Below, in pieces: positions 35,323-46,509 of a stretch of DNA of 64,000 bases. The notes below the pieces were generated by a model. The model did not search any database. It had not been told where the DNA came from and saw only the letters and a list, made by a program, of their open reading frames with translations. Within the stretch, counting starts at the first letter, position 1; each line of letters begins with the position of its first letter. Source of the stretch: Adiantum capillus-veneris (Eukaryota > Streptophyta > Polypodiopsida > Polypodiales > Pteridaceae); assembly GCA_014529385.2 (NCBI GenBank), contig CM043959.1:55120253-55184252 (forward strand). Direction: 5' to 3'. A program made the translations under genes and the position numbers.

Positions 35323-36396
35323 CATCTCAAAAACATTGTCTTCAAAAAGATGGATTTTGGAGAGCTAAAACAACAATTTTGTGGGGGTCTAACTGAAGAT
35401 ATGGCGGAGTATGTCAAGTCCCAAAGGCCACACAACATATGCGATCATACACCATACCATGGTGGCTTCACGAAACAATTTCCAACAAGGGGGTAAGAGA
35501 AATCTTAAGCCCACGGAGAACAAGGACCGTAATAGAGCCTATTGGGAAGGACACTGTCCAAAAGTCTCCTAAAGGCAACGCCAACAACAACAAATCTAAG
35601 GAGAAGGGAGTTTATAAAGGCAAAAAAAAAAACTCTCTCTTGAAGAGCGTGAGCGTTATCATAAAGATAATCGTTGTTTCAAGTGCGAGGAGCAAGGGCA
35701 TGCTTATCGTGCTTGTCCCCACAAGAATACACGAAATGAGCCTCCTAGAGCTGCCTTGGTCGAAATCCAAGAAGAGAATACTCACCACAAAGGATCTCCT
35801 CTATGCCATGCTTGGGGAAAGGTAAGATAACATGATGCTTTTATTCTCTTTGACCCTGGTTCTACTCACAATTTCATATCCACAGAGTTGGCCACCAAGC
35901 TAGGCATCCAAGCCTATGAGATGGGAGATGTCCTACCTGCCACCAATGGTGCTTTCAAGGGGCAAGAAGCTTCAGTCACTCCCTTAATTGGGAAATTGAG
36001 GCTCCATGTCTAAATCTATGTGGACAAGGAGGATTTCTTTATCTCTCCTCTCAAGCACGAGGATGTAATCATAGGGGCACCATGGTTTGATCGCATGGCT
36101 GCCAATGTTAAATTCCCTAGAAGGCAAATCTGCTTTAGGTTCAGGGAGAAAGATATGTACATAGATGCTAAGGAGTTGGGTAACACCATACCCATTGTAC
36201 ATACACAAGCTTTCCATAAGTCCATAAAGAGCTCTATTTTCATGTACATGATTTTTGTTAAAGATTCTCAAAATGAACCTAATGCTTTAGCAAAAGAAAA
36301 AATAAACAATCAAAAGGAGTTAGAGTTATCCAATTTTCTCAAGGGATTTCAAGATGTTTTTATTGGCGACATCCCTTGTGAACTACCTCCTAAATG
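35323..36396 (+). pseudogene. Gag 3' part, zinc knuckle, protease and linker of element D
   Basis: It resumes gag after the solo LTR (35323-35470), then encodes, in several frames, the zinc knuckle CFKCEEQGHAYRAC (about 35678-35720) and a protease loop DPGSTHNFIS (about 35850). The linker frame 36020-36397 follows (YVDKEDFFISPLKHEDVIIG, RMAANVKFPRRQICF, ELSNFLKGFQDVFIGDIP). An in-frame stop (PPK then TGA at 36394) precedes RT. Confidence 0.8.
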
Positions 36397-37260
36397 AGGC
36401 AATGTTGACCATGCAATTGAACTTCTTCCAGGACGTTCACCGCCTAATAAACCTCCTTATAGAGTTTCTCAAGCTCAACAAGAGGAGATTATACGGCAAG
36501 TGCATGAGTTAGTTGAGAAGGGCATGGTTAGGCCCAACTCATCTCCATTTTGTTCACCCGTGTTATTAGTGCAAAAGAAAGACGGCACATATCATATGTG
36601 TGTCGACTATAGAGCACTAAATAGGATCACTATCAAGAATAAGTTTCCCGTTCCACGGGTAGAAGACCTATTTGATAAGCTACAAGAGTCGACCTACTTT
36701 AGTAGGATTGACCTAAAAAGTGGCTACCATCAAATAAGGATAATTGATCAAGACATTATAAAGACTGCATTTTGCACTACATTTGGTCTTTACAAATACA
36801 TTGTCATGCCTTCTGGCTTGACCAATGCACCAGCCACATTTAACCGCTTGATGGAGAAGCTATTCAGGCCTCACCGAACCTTTACTGGAGTGTTATTTGA
36901 TGATATAATTATCTACTCTAATTCACTAGACGAACACAACCAACATCTCCAGGTAATATTTCAAGTCTTACGAGAGAATAAACTTTATATTAATCAAAAG
37001 AAAAGTGAGTTTTTCTTACAAGAGATTTAGTATTTAGGTCACCTTATCTCTTAAGATGGCATCCAAATGGATCCATCAAAGCTAGAGGTAATAAAAGGAT
37101 GGCCTAATCCAAGGAATCTACATGAACTAAGAAGCTTTATAGGTATGTGTGCATACTATAGATGATTCATAGAAAAGTTTTCACAAATCGTGGGACCATT
37201 ACATGACCTAACAAAGAAAAACATTAGGTATGCATGGTCTGCCAAGGCGAACAATGCTTT
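36397..37260 (+). pseudogene. Reverse transcriptase of element D
   Basis: The frame 36500-37030 is the best preserved RT in the window: [58 protein letters not shown] and LFDDIIIYSNSLDEHNQHLQ with both active-site Asp. It stops at 37028 (TAG after QEI), while homology continues (YLGHLIS, GWPNPRNLHELRSFIGMCAYYR) to about 37265. The RNase H that should follow is absent. Confidence 0.85.
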
Positions 37261-37265
37261 TGAGA

Positions 37266-37990
37266 AGCTTAAAGAACTCACAATGATCTATCTTCTATGA
37301 TAGATGAGTATGCTCTTGATCCCGATTTTAGAGATGTGATTTCAGCCCTTGCACTAGGGAAGAAAGAGGAACCATTTACCTTACAAGATGGTTATCCTTA
37401 CAAGATGGTTATCTTCTCTATGCCAATAGACTATGCGTTACTAGCTCACTACATGAGAAAGTAATGTATGAATCTCATGCTCCTCCTTATGCGGGGCATA
37501 GAGGGATTTAGTCTACCCTAAAAGGGATAAAAATATATTTATATTGGCCTGTCATGCAAGCAAACGTACAAGAGTATGTTTCTAAATGTGTGGTATGCCA
37601 AAAGACGAAGTTTGATAGAGGGAAGCAACCTGAATTGCTTCAACCTTTGCCAATCCCTAAATCACCATGGGAGAGCATATCCATGGATTTTATCTTTGGA
37701 TTGCCTAAGTCTATCCATGGGAATACGAGAATATGGACGATAGTAGACAGGTTCAACAAACAAGCTCATTTTATACCTGTCAAAAAGACTATCAAAGCCC
37801 ATCAAATGGCAACCCTCTTCATATCACAAATCTTCAAGTACCATGGCTTGCCAATGTCCATAGTATCGAATAGAGATCCTAGAATGACCAGTAATTTTTG
37901 GCAGGGTCTCTTTGAGAATTTAGGGACAAGGCTAAACTTCTCTTCGGCCTATCACCCACAAACAGATGGCCAAAGTGAAATAGCTAACAT
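37266..37990 (+). pseudogene. Integrase zinc-binding and core of element D, after RNase H deletion
   Basis: From 37290 the sequence corresponds to the end of RNase H (MIDEYALDPDFRDVISALALGKKEEP in a broken frame). The frame 37554-37994 gives CVVCQKTKFDRGKQPE, MDFIFGLPKSIHG, VDRFNKQAHFIPV, SNRDPRMTSNFW and HPQTDGQSEI. The second catalytic motif reads SNRD instead of the SDRD seen in B, so the enzyme is probably inactive. A stop follows at 37992. Confidence 0.85.
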
Positions 37991-38770
37991 GTAATAATTC
38001 TTAATCTACTAAAAGCCTATGTAATGGAATTAGATCAAAGGTCCCAATGGGAGAAGTACTTATCCTTAGTGGAGTATGCCTACAATAATACTGTACATAC
38101 CTCCACAAGAAAATCACCTTTTGAGGTAATTGAGGGAAGATCTAAAAGTCCCCTGCTACTTAAGGTACACGGGAAGATCTTGGCTGCAGATGAGTATAGC
38201 CAAGACTTACAAGAATATTTCCAAAAGATTAAGGATGCTATCTCTATCTCATAGTAAAGGCAAAAGGTTGTTGTTGATAAGCACAGAAGAGCCCAAGCCT
38301 TTTTTTTAAATGATTAAGTCTTGCTTAAATTTCTCAAGACTCGATTAAGGCACACGACGGGCAAGAATCCTACGGGACACCAAAAGTACTATGCTAAATT
38401 AACAAAAAAGTACTATGGTCCCTTCCAGATTCTTAGACCAATCAATGAGATGGCCTATCAACTCAAGTTGCCCAGTCATTGGCTCATACACAATGCTTTC
38501 CATGTGAGCCTACTAAAGCCTTACAAAGGAGAGCCACCTCAAGAACCAACTATTGAAGACCCACCGGAGATTGACGACCAAGAAGAGGTGTTGTAGCCCG
38601 AGTCCATTCTTCAACATGAAGACAAGGTATTGAGAGGCGGTAAGATTATCCGACGGTATCTTATTAAGTTTAAGAACTATCCTTTTGAAGATGCTATATG
38701 GATGCAAGGCATACAATTAGAGGATAACCTAAACCTTGTCAATGCTTACAATGCTTCCCTAGAGTAAGTA
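37991..38770 (+). pseudogene. Integrase C-terminus and chromodomain of element D
   Basis: The frame 38024-38254 (WEKYLSLVEYAYNNTVHTST, PFEVIEGRSKSPLL) and 38321-38596 (YYGPFQILRPINEMAYQL, WLIHNAFHVSLLKPYKGEPP) are followed, after a stop, by VLRGGKIIRRYLIKFKNYPF and EDAIWMQGIQLEDNLN at about 38625-38735. The latter has the aromatic-rich signature of a retroelement chromodomain, which targets integration to chromatin marks. This identifies the family as a chromovirus. Stops at 38252 and 38594 interrupt it. Confidence 0.8.
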
Positions 38771-39114
38771 AATGTAAAAATGTTTAAAATGAACAAAGTT
38801 TTTGTCTTATAAGACTCTCTTTTTGTGCACAAATGTTAAGAAGTATGCATGCTTACAATCAAGTTTGCGGAGACGAAGTCTTCCAAACACCAAGTAGAGC
38901 TTGTCAGTCTACTATGGAAGATTGATAGGACTAATGCGTAGACATGCTTGCGACAGCTTAGGATCTCAAGTGCCAAATGGATTAGTCATCCATTCTAGAA
39001 CGATGTCGTAGGGTAAAATAGGGATCCTCTACCCGCTAGAAAAAGGACTAATGACTAGGCTTTATCTTCTCTACCCCATAGTCGAGGACGACTGTGATTT
39101 CAAGAGAGAGGTAA
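38771..39114 (+). other. 3' non-coding end and polypurine tract of element D
   Basis: No ORF. The purine run CAAGAGAGAGG at 39101-39111 lies three bases before the LTR and should prime plus-strand DNA synthesis. Confidence 0.75.
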
Positions 39115-40689
39115 TGTCATAATAACTAATATCTAATTCTCCTAAATGATTTTCTCATGTTAAACTGATCATTTAAATTGGGGAAGTATCAGGGAGAAAA
39201 AGCTAGAATATTGGTTAGGCTGGCAGACCGATCACAGTAGGGATCCAAAGGAGGGAAAATAGCGATCCAAAGGGGGGCCATCTGCAAAAGAGCAATGTGC
39301 ATCAATGGGCTTCAAAGACCCTAAGGTTCAACCCATTAAGACTTCCAAAATGCTAAGGTTCCAAAATTCAAAGGTTATGTCCAATGGTCCAGCCTTAGGG
39401 TAAATTGGATGCTTGTGGGAAGACTCGATATCCTTGAGAGGGCAAGCCCTTTTAGTAGGGGATTAGAGAGAATCACGCACACACTCTTGCAAGCTCCCTT
39501 TACACAAAGGGCATAGTGGACACATGTCAGCTCCCTAGCCCAGTTGCCCCGAGGCACATTCAAATCCTATTGGATGGCCATAGAGGTGGACCAATGAGAA
39601 TTAGGCTAGAGTAAATTTAGTTTGATTCATTTAAAACAACACTTGATAAAAGAACCAATAGAAATTAAGCTCTCTAGGAGACTATTGGACAGTCTCCCAA
39701 GGGGTCCAATGAGCATTCAACGACCCAATGGCTTGCCTGATTCTTATTGGCCAAAAGACTAAGGGGTCCAATGAGAGTTTAATTGAATTATTTAAATACC
39801 TAAAGAGCTCACAAAAGGGGAAAGGGAGACACATGTCACAAGGCTATCACTTATGCTTCTTAATTGTCATTGGCTAAGCTTTGCAGGGGCCAATGGGATG
39901 CCAACATGAGTAAAAATCAAGAGGGGTCGACCAAGAGAGAGAGGGGGCTGATTTTTGTAAGGCATTATCACACACACACTCACACAATCTCATGTGTGGA
40001 GTAAAGAAGACTATCTCCTTTTCAAGCTTTAATGGAAAGCTCATCATCTACTCCAAGCTTGTGAGAAGGGAGGCGTACACCAACAACTCTTGGCTTTGTG
40101 ATGCAAATCCAACCAAGAGCCAAGCTCCAATGCATGCTCATCTCCTCTACCATGCTAATTACTAAGCTATGCTAAGCTATTATGAGTGATTATGTGAGGA
40201 GGCATACTTCTTTCTTGTAAGGATACTCCTTCTTCCTCTCGATCTACTCTCATACCCCGCTACATCTCACCATCTTCGAAGGTGTGTAAGGTCTTGGGTT
40301 TGAGACCGTGAGGGAATTGATGTTGTGTTTTACAAGTGTGAGCTTGGTGCTTGAAGCTTCCATCTTCATTGCACCAGCAAGTTATTGAAGGAAATCAAAG
40401 TATTGTATTGTAAAATGTCTCCCTTGATGGGGGAAACCTATAATACAAAGCCTTTTGGAGGGGGGACCGACGGCTTCATGTAAATCCGGTCCTCAACTGT
40501 TGTCAATAGCTTAATTTCTCTCTCTTTTTGAAGTATTGTTCATGCCTATCTAACTAGGTGTTATGATTTTGTTGCTCTCTCCATCCAAGCACTCTTGCTA
40601 TGCTCATTAGGAATCTATTCTAATGAAATGCTCACTATGTCTATGTAATTTTTTGCTACACACAAGTTACTAGACCATTAAATGTTACA
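39115..40689 (+). repeat. 3' LTR of element D, 1575 bp
   Basis: It starts TGTCATAATAACTAATATC directly after the polypurine tract and ends ACCATTAAATGTTACA. It is similar to 33477-35322, with many differences in the centre. The 5-bp sequence to its right is CAAAA, and no matching partner on the left survives because the 5' LTR of D is deleted. The ORF-like stretches inside are noise. Confidence 0.88.
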
Positions 40690-42540
40690 CAAAAAATTTG
40701 TTCATTTAAACATATTTATGTTTGCTTACTCTAGGGAATCATTGTAAGCATTGACAAGGTTTATGTTAATTTTTAATTGTATGCCTTGCATCCATCTAGC
40801 ATCTTCAAAAGGGTAATTTTTTAAACTTGATAAGATATCGTCGGATAGTCTTACCACCTCGTAATACCTTGTCTTCGTGTTGGAGAATGGACTCGGGCTG
40901 CAGACCTCTTCTTGGTCCTCAATCTCTGATGGGTCTTCAATGGTTGCTTCTTGAGGGGATCTCCTTTGTAAGGCTTTAGTAGGCTCACGTGGAAAGCATT
41001 GTGTATGAGCCAATGGTTAGGCAACTTAAGTTGATAGGTCATCTCATTGATCGGCCTAAGAATCTGAAAGGGACCATAGTACCTTTTTGCTAACTTAGCA
41101 TAGTACTTTTGGTGTCTTGTAGGATTCTTGCCCGTTGTGTGCCTTAATTGAGCCTTGGGAAACTTAAGCAAGCCCCAATCATTTTGTTTAAAGGCTAGGG
41201 CTCTTTTGTGCTTAACAACAACAACCTTTTGCCTTTGCTGAGAAATGGATATAACATCCTTAATCTTTTGGAAAGATTCTTGCAAGTCTCGGCTATATTT
41301 ATTTGCAGCAAAGATCTTCCCATGTACCTTGAGTAGCAATGGATTTTTTGATCTTCCCTCTATCACCTCAAAAGGTGCTTTCCCTGTGGAAGTATGTACA
41401 CTGTTATTGTAAGCATACTCCACTAAGGGTAAGTACTTCTCCCATTGGGACTTTTGATCTACTTCTTTGACATAAGCTTTTAGTAGATCAAGAATTGTTA
41501 TGTTAGCTATTTCACTTTGGCCATCCGTTTGGGGATGATAGGCCAAAGAGAAGTTTAGCCTTGTACCTAAATTCTCAAAGAGACCCTTCCAAAAATTACT
41601 GGTCATTCTAGGATCTCTATCTAACAGTATAGACATTGGAAAGCCATGGCATTTGAAGATTTGTGATATAAAGAGGGTTGCCATTTGATGGGCCTTGATA
41701 GTCTTTTTGACAGGTATGAAATGTGCTTGTTTGCTAAACCTGTCTACTATTGTCCATATTCTTGTATTCCCATGGATAGACTTGGGCAATCCAAAGATAA
41801 AATCCATGGATATGCTCTCCCATGGTGAATTAGAGATTGACAAAGGTTGAAGCAATCCAAGTTGCTTCCCACTATCAAACTTCGTCTTTTTGCATACCAC
41901 ACATTTTGAAACATACTCTTATATGTTTGCTTTCATGGAAGGCCAATAGAAATATGTTTCTATCCCTTTTAGGGTAGACTGAATCCCTCTAAGCCCCGCA
42001 TAAGGAGCATGAGATTCATACATTACTTTCTCACGTAGTGAGTTAGTAACACATAGTCTATTGACATAGAGAAGATAACCATCTTGTAGGGTAAATGGTC
42101 CTTCTTCTTCCCTAGTGCAAGGGCTAAAAACACATCTCTAAAATCGAGATCGATAGCTTACTCATCTATCATAGAAGATAGATCATTGTGAGTTGCTATG
42201 GATACTGTATTCACTCTCGGTAGTGTTGAGAGTGCATCGGCCATTTGATTATGCTTGCCAGCAATGTGAGCAATATGAAAATGAAATTGTGAAAGGAAAC
42301 AAAAATTTCCCACCTCATTTGTTTGTCGAAGTTCTTGGTCTGCGTCATGAAGTACTTAAGGCTTTGGTGATTCGTTTGCAGAATGAAAGGAGTCCTCAGT
42401 AAATAGTGCTTTCACGAATCTAGAGCATGTAGAACTGCTAAGAGTTCCTTCTCATATATGCCTAGAGCTTCCTCTACAGGGTCAAACCTTCGACTTTTAT
42501 AGGCTAAGACGTGCCTTTCTTGAAGCAAAACAGCTCCTAC
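40690..42540 (-). pseudogene. Chromovirus fragment F: RNase H, integrase and chromodomain
   Basis: The minus-strand frame 41900-40851 (349 codons) is the longest integrase frame in the window: MDFIFGLPKSIHG, VDRFSKQAHFIPV, LLDRDPRMTSNFW, HPQTDGQSEI (D, D, E all present), the GPFQILRPINEMTYQL barrel and HNAFHVSLLKPYKG. The zinc-binding and RNase H parts (41900-42540) are broken; the chromodomain and 3' end lie at 40690-40870. It is cut on the left by the LTR of D and on the right at about 42540, just before the F-box gene. Confidence 0.85.
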
Positions 42541-42634
42541 AGACAAACACGTTAACGTAGGTTACTGGGGCATGAGAAAAATGCTGTCGGGCTACTGGAA
42601 ATAGAAGTAGGGGTCGATCACTATACGCAGTCGA
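42541..42634 (+). promoter_or_regulatory. Short 5' flank of F-box gene
   Basis: Only about 94 bp separate the retroelement fragment from the ATG. No TATA box is visible here. The promoter or 5' UTR must therefore extend into the retroelement remnant, or the core promoter is TATA-less. Confidence 0.35.
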
Positions 42635-43972
42635 ATGGCAAGCAAGAAAAGGGAGAAGGAAGAGGAAGAAGGCTTTCCTCTATGGGCGGAGCTTCCCGCA
42701 GAAGTGCAGAGCAACGTCTTAGGCTGGCTGCCGTTAAGGCTGCTTTTCCGATGCAAGCTTGTCTGCAAGCGGTGGAACTCCGCCACCTCCTCTCCCTCTT
42801 TCACCCACTTCCCCTCTCTTCGCTTCCGCTCTGGCCATCGCCCTTGGCTTATCTTCTTCACCCCAAAAAGCTTCGATTACCTGCTGGCCTTCGATTTCGA
42901 TGGGCTTTCCTGGTTCAAGTTTGATGTGGGTTTTCTTTCGTCCATGCTGGATGCGTTCCATGTGCAAACACTGCCCTCCGCTCAACGTGGTTTTGTCTGG
43001 TGTGCCGGCACCGGATCTGGCCTCCTCCTCTTGGATTTTCGCTCCTCTCTCCATGTATGCAATCCTCTAACTAAATCCCTTTTCAAGCTGCCGCCCTTTA
43101 AGTGCATTGAAGTGATTGTTACTCAGGGGTTTTCTGCCTCTCACAAGAGATGCATACTTGCACATGTGAAGGCTAGAGTTTCTTCTCCCATAACTGGAAT
43201 TTCGACCACGACCTCCATTAGAAACAATGAAAGGCAAGGGTTTTTGATATCTACAGACAGCAGAAAGTGTGCATCAGAAGGACATTTCTGTGCTGCTGAA
43301 TTGAAAGGCAAAGCCAAAGATGCAAGCGAAGAGACATGTCCCTGCTTACGCGTACATGATTTTTCTGTAATGGTCATTGGGAAGGCAAAGAGAGAACTTC
43401 TTATCGAGGCGTATTGTTTCAGCAGGAATTCATGGGAGATCGTGGGCTCCATGCCAACATGTTTTATCATGAAGCATGATCAGATGATTGAATGTGATGG
43501 GGTGTTTTATAGCTTGCTCTTAAACCCGTTTGGAATGCTGGTGGTTGGAGAGAGCACTGACAATGGAATGGGAATTTGGCGAATTCAGGACCTGCCTGTC
43601 AATTATGGGAAAGAGACGCATCGTTTACTGGCTTGTCAGAACTCTATTTTTATGGTATGTCCAGTTGATGTACTCAACAAGGGCCTCATTGTATGGAGAT
43701 TCGAAAGCAATTCAAGGTGTTGGATCAAAATGCGCGACATGCCTGAATGCATTTTAGAAGATGTGAAGAGTATAGCCAATTCAAACTGGGTCGATTGTGT
43801 TGGTGTTGGAAACTTTATATGCTTTCGTGTTCTTGGTACATTAAGAGTGTTGTCATATGATATTTCCAATGAATTATGGAGTTGGCTTCCGGAACCATCG
43901 GTTTCATACGACACAGTTTTTACAAGGGGTCATCAGTTTGAGCCCAGGCTAGATTTCACACAATTTGCTTAA
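42635..43972 (+). CDS. F-box protein (F-box/kelch-like), single exon
   Basis: An intact frame of 445 codons. After a charged Lys/Glu-rich start (MASKKREKEEEEG), residues 17-58 form an F-box: WAELPAEVQSNVLGWLP, then LFRCKLVCKRWNS. F-box proteins bind SKP1 through this motif and bring substrates to SCF-type E3 ubiquitin ligases. The rest resembles an F-box-associated beta-propeller-like region: GLLLLDFRSSLHVCNPLTKS (about 128-147), FSRNSWEIVGSMP (about 267-279), and IVWRFESNSRCWIKMRDMPE (about 352-371). Canonical kelch GG pairs are not obvious, so the target-binding part is assigned only by general resemblance. Length is normal for the family. The ATG is the first in frame after a short non-element leader. 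No introns, stops or frameshifts. Substrate unknown. Confidence 0.88.
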   Translation: MASKKREKEEEEGFPLWAELPAEVQSNVLGWLPLRLLFRCKLVCKRWNSATSSPSFTHFPSLRFRSGHRPWLIFFTPKSFDYLLAFDFDGLSWFKFDVGFLSSMLDAFHVQTLPSAQRGFVWCAGTGSGLLLLDFRSSLHVCNPLTKSLFKLPPFKCIEVIVTQGFSASHKRCILAHVKARVSSPITGISTTTSIRNNERQGFLISTDSRKCASEGHFCAAELKGKAKDASEETCPCLRVHDFSVMVIGKAKRELLIEAYCFSRNSWEIVGSMPTCFIMKHDQMIECDGVFYSLLLNPFGMLVVGESTDNGMGIWRIQDLPVNYGKETHRLLACQNSIFMVCPVDVLNKGLIVWRFESNSRCWIKMRDMPECILEDVKSIANSNWVDCVGVGNFICFRVLGTLRVLSYDISNELWSWLPEPSVSYDTVFTRGHQFEPRLDFTQFA

Positions 43973-44909
43973 GCAAATGGTTATCAGTTTGACCCTGGGC
44001 TCGATTATGTTGATTGCTTTTTAGGATGGAGCAGGTAAGGAGTAGTCTATGGAACATTTATCACAAATAGCATGCAGGCTACTTGTACTTCCATGTGCCG
44101 AACAAGCCCCAGTGGTTGCACTCGTCTAAATGAGTTATAAGCTGCAAGCCATCGGCCCCGATCTAACCACTTTGTTGGCAGGCAGGCAATCATTTGCAAG
44201 GCCTAAACCAGTGCTTGTGTGTGTGCGGAATTTACTATACAATCTGTTACATTATGCAAGTCATTGACTGCATTATATGTAATTAAAGGGCTTCATCTCT
44301 GCCCGTTGAGAACATTCTTTGAGTAGAATGGATTGGTCATCTACGTGTAGTACATTCATATTAATACAACCGATTTTTTTGGGGCTCATACTATGTAACA
44401 ACAATTATAGGCCTTTCGACATTGAATTATGAGTGCATTTTTTTCATCGCATCTAGCATAAAGGACACTCTCATCAGGAATGCGCATAATTTTGTAAGAA
44501 CTTTGGTTCTGAACTTTGTGAGATGTGAGATCAGATTTTGTAGTTTTTTTTTGCTTAAGTTGAGAGATCTTTGTGGTTAATATTTTATACATGGTCTACA
44601 CAGGTGGGTATTGTCTCGATCTCCCATCATCAGACTCAAGCTCCTCACTCCTTGGCACCCCAGTTGTGGGACTTGGCCTCCAGCATAGTCACCATGAAAC
44701 GCACTTTACGAGGTTCAGATGGCCTTGAAACGTTTTACTGATCGAGCGGAACACAACTTACAGGTTTTAAGGCTTTTCAAAATTTATCTATGAACGTTTT
44801 GGTTTTGGTCCCATCTTTCACTGTGCTGAACACATAAGAGTGAAACATATCTTGGGATTGTTTGTACGATGTTAAAAACTTCTCTATGGTATTTTGCATT
44901 GACTAATCA

Positions 44910-44912
<3 letters not shown>
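43973..44912 (+). other. 3' flank of F-box gene
   Basis: Probable 3' UTR and intergenic sequence. 43982-44025 is an imperfect repeat of the last coding bases (43931-43972). A GAAACG-containing stretch lies at 44694-44745. No ORF is convincing and no clear polyadenylation site could be fixed. Confidence 0.45.
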
Positions 44913-44952
<40 letters not shown>

Positions 44953-45371
44953 TGCACTATGGTCTTTTGCATTGACTAAAGCACTACTTCTACTATCTTG
45001 GATGAGTGATGTACCCCATTGTGCATGAGGTTTTTTGGATGTTGCATGTCAAAGTGTTATGCCCTTGTGGAATGCATCCTTTTTGGCATGCTAAAGGCCT
45101 TAGTATCAATATGGGCGAAGGTCGTTCAATTTTGTTTGCTTGACATGTGTCCCTTCAAAAATTCAAGAGAAAGAAAGCATTTCCTTTCAAATGCTATTTC
45201 CCAAAGGTATTGTCATTTTTTTTGGCATCTATATTACCATATTATGGAAGGCCTTTTTCAGGCGTCCACATGGCAAGACCTAAGTGAGGTGGTGAGCTGC
45301 CAGCAGCCGGGACCTGGACGAGGTGTTGCACCGCTTGGAGAAAGCCCAACCGTCAGCGGGAGAGTGCGCTC

Positions 45372-45437
<66 letters not shown>

Positions 45438-45498
45438 ATTCGAGCTCTGTGACGAGCAGGAGAGAGAGCATTTCATTTGCCAGCTATGGCGAGCTCCT

Positions 45499-45543
<45 letters not shown>

Positions 45544-45660
45544 CCATTGCTGCTATTTTGGTGAGTCCATTGCTGCTATTGGCGATTAGCGAGTTGGTGT
45601 TCATTGGAGAGAGCGCACTTGCAGCTGGCTGGGGAGGCGTATAGCATCGTCAGGTGTTTA

Positions 45661-45713
<53 letters not shown>

Positions 45714-45921
45714 CTCTGCACCCGTTACCGACCCTTTTCAAGCCCTTCTTCAACAAAGAGCTTGACGGGTGTTTATATGCCATTGGCCACCTGCACTCTT
45801 TGCTCAACAAGGAGCTCGATGGTTGCGGTCCCAACTGCATTTTATTGTCTCCAAGCGCTTCGACAGCACTACTGGTAGTAGTGCACCCAGCCTGCGCGCC
45901 TCCACTGTCTAATACCACTAC

Positions 45922-45983
<62 letters not shown>

Positions 45984-46132
45984 CGACTGAGCAATAGTGG
46001 CCAATAGCAGAGAATGCACAGTTGGGTCTCTCAAGCTGAGCGAGAGGAAGCGTAGAAAGAGTGGAGAGAAAAGCAGCGTAGAGAGTGGCCGGGAGCATGG
46101 GTCTATTGAGCATTGCAAATAAGGGCAGTTTT

Positions 46133-46204
<72 letters not shown>

Positions 46205-46215
46205 AACGTAACCAC
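44913..46215. repeat. Cluster of (GA)n/(CT)n/(GT)n arrays
   Basis: Arrays: (GA) 44913-44949, 45373-45436 and 45501-45540; (CT) 45666-45706; (GT)(GA) 45923-45981; (GT)(GA) 46131-46202. The long frames crossing them (Arg-Glu or Ser-Leu repeats) are artefacts. The sequence between arrays has no recognised gene. Confidence 0.9.
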
Positions 46216-46456
46216 GAAACGTTTCAAGGTACGTTTCACCTTGAAACGCGGCGTTTCACCACGAAATGTTTCAGTCCAAAATTAGAGCACAGTGAAACGT
46301 GAGACCGAAACGTCCGTTTAGCGACTTTCAAACTAACATTAGTGACTATGGTAACTTCTTGTTTGTGAAACGACTTGTGTTTCACTTGGTGAGCGAAACG
46401 TTTCAAGGCCCGAAACGTTTCACTAGTCCCGACTTGTCAAAACGCGTTTCACGGTG

Positions 46457-46460
<4 letters not shown>
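46216..46460. repeat. Patch of GAAACGTTTC-type palindromes
   Basis: GAAACGTTTC occurs at 46216-46225, 46395-46404 and 46412-46421. About ten further GAAACG, CGTTTC or near variants lie within 245 bp, several arranged as inverted pairs (for example TTGAAACGCGGCGTTTCA around 46242-46259). No ORF. Function unknown; could be a protein-binding cluster or a remnant of a repeat. Confidence 0.6.

Positions 46461-46509
<49 letters not shown>

Noticed and set aside
23254..40689. Possibility that B, C and D form one single inverted-repeat transposon
   Set aside because: The outer LTRs have different 5-bp flanks (ACGAA and CAAAA), the arms contain unequal parts of the element, and C-D is itself a deletion fusion. 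Separate insertions plus rearrangement explain it better.
42592..43914. Several antisense and alternative-frame ORFs over the F-box gene (for example 42734-43054 minus, 43141-43470 minus)
   Set aside because: They are shadows of the 445-codon F-box frame, with no recognisable motifs.
45019..45564. 181-codon ORF with long Arg-Glu repeats
   Set aside because: The frame is held open by (GA)n arrays; the non-repeat part resembles no protein. The same applies to the Ser-Leu, Thr-His and Cys-Val frames across other microsatellites (for example 10112-10312, 11033-11322, 14242-14621, 15663-16147 and 45658-46239).
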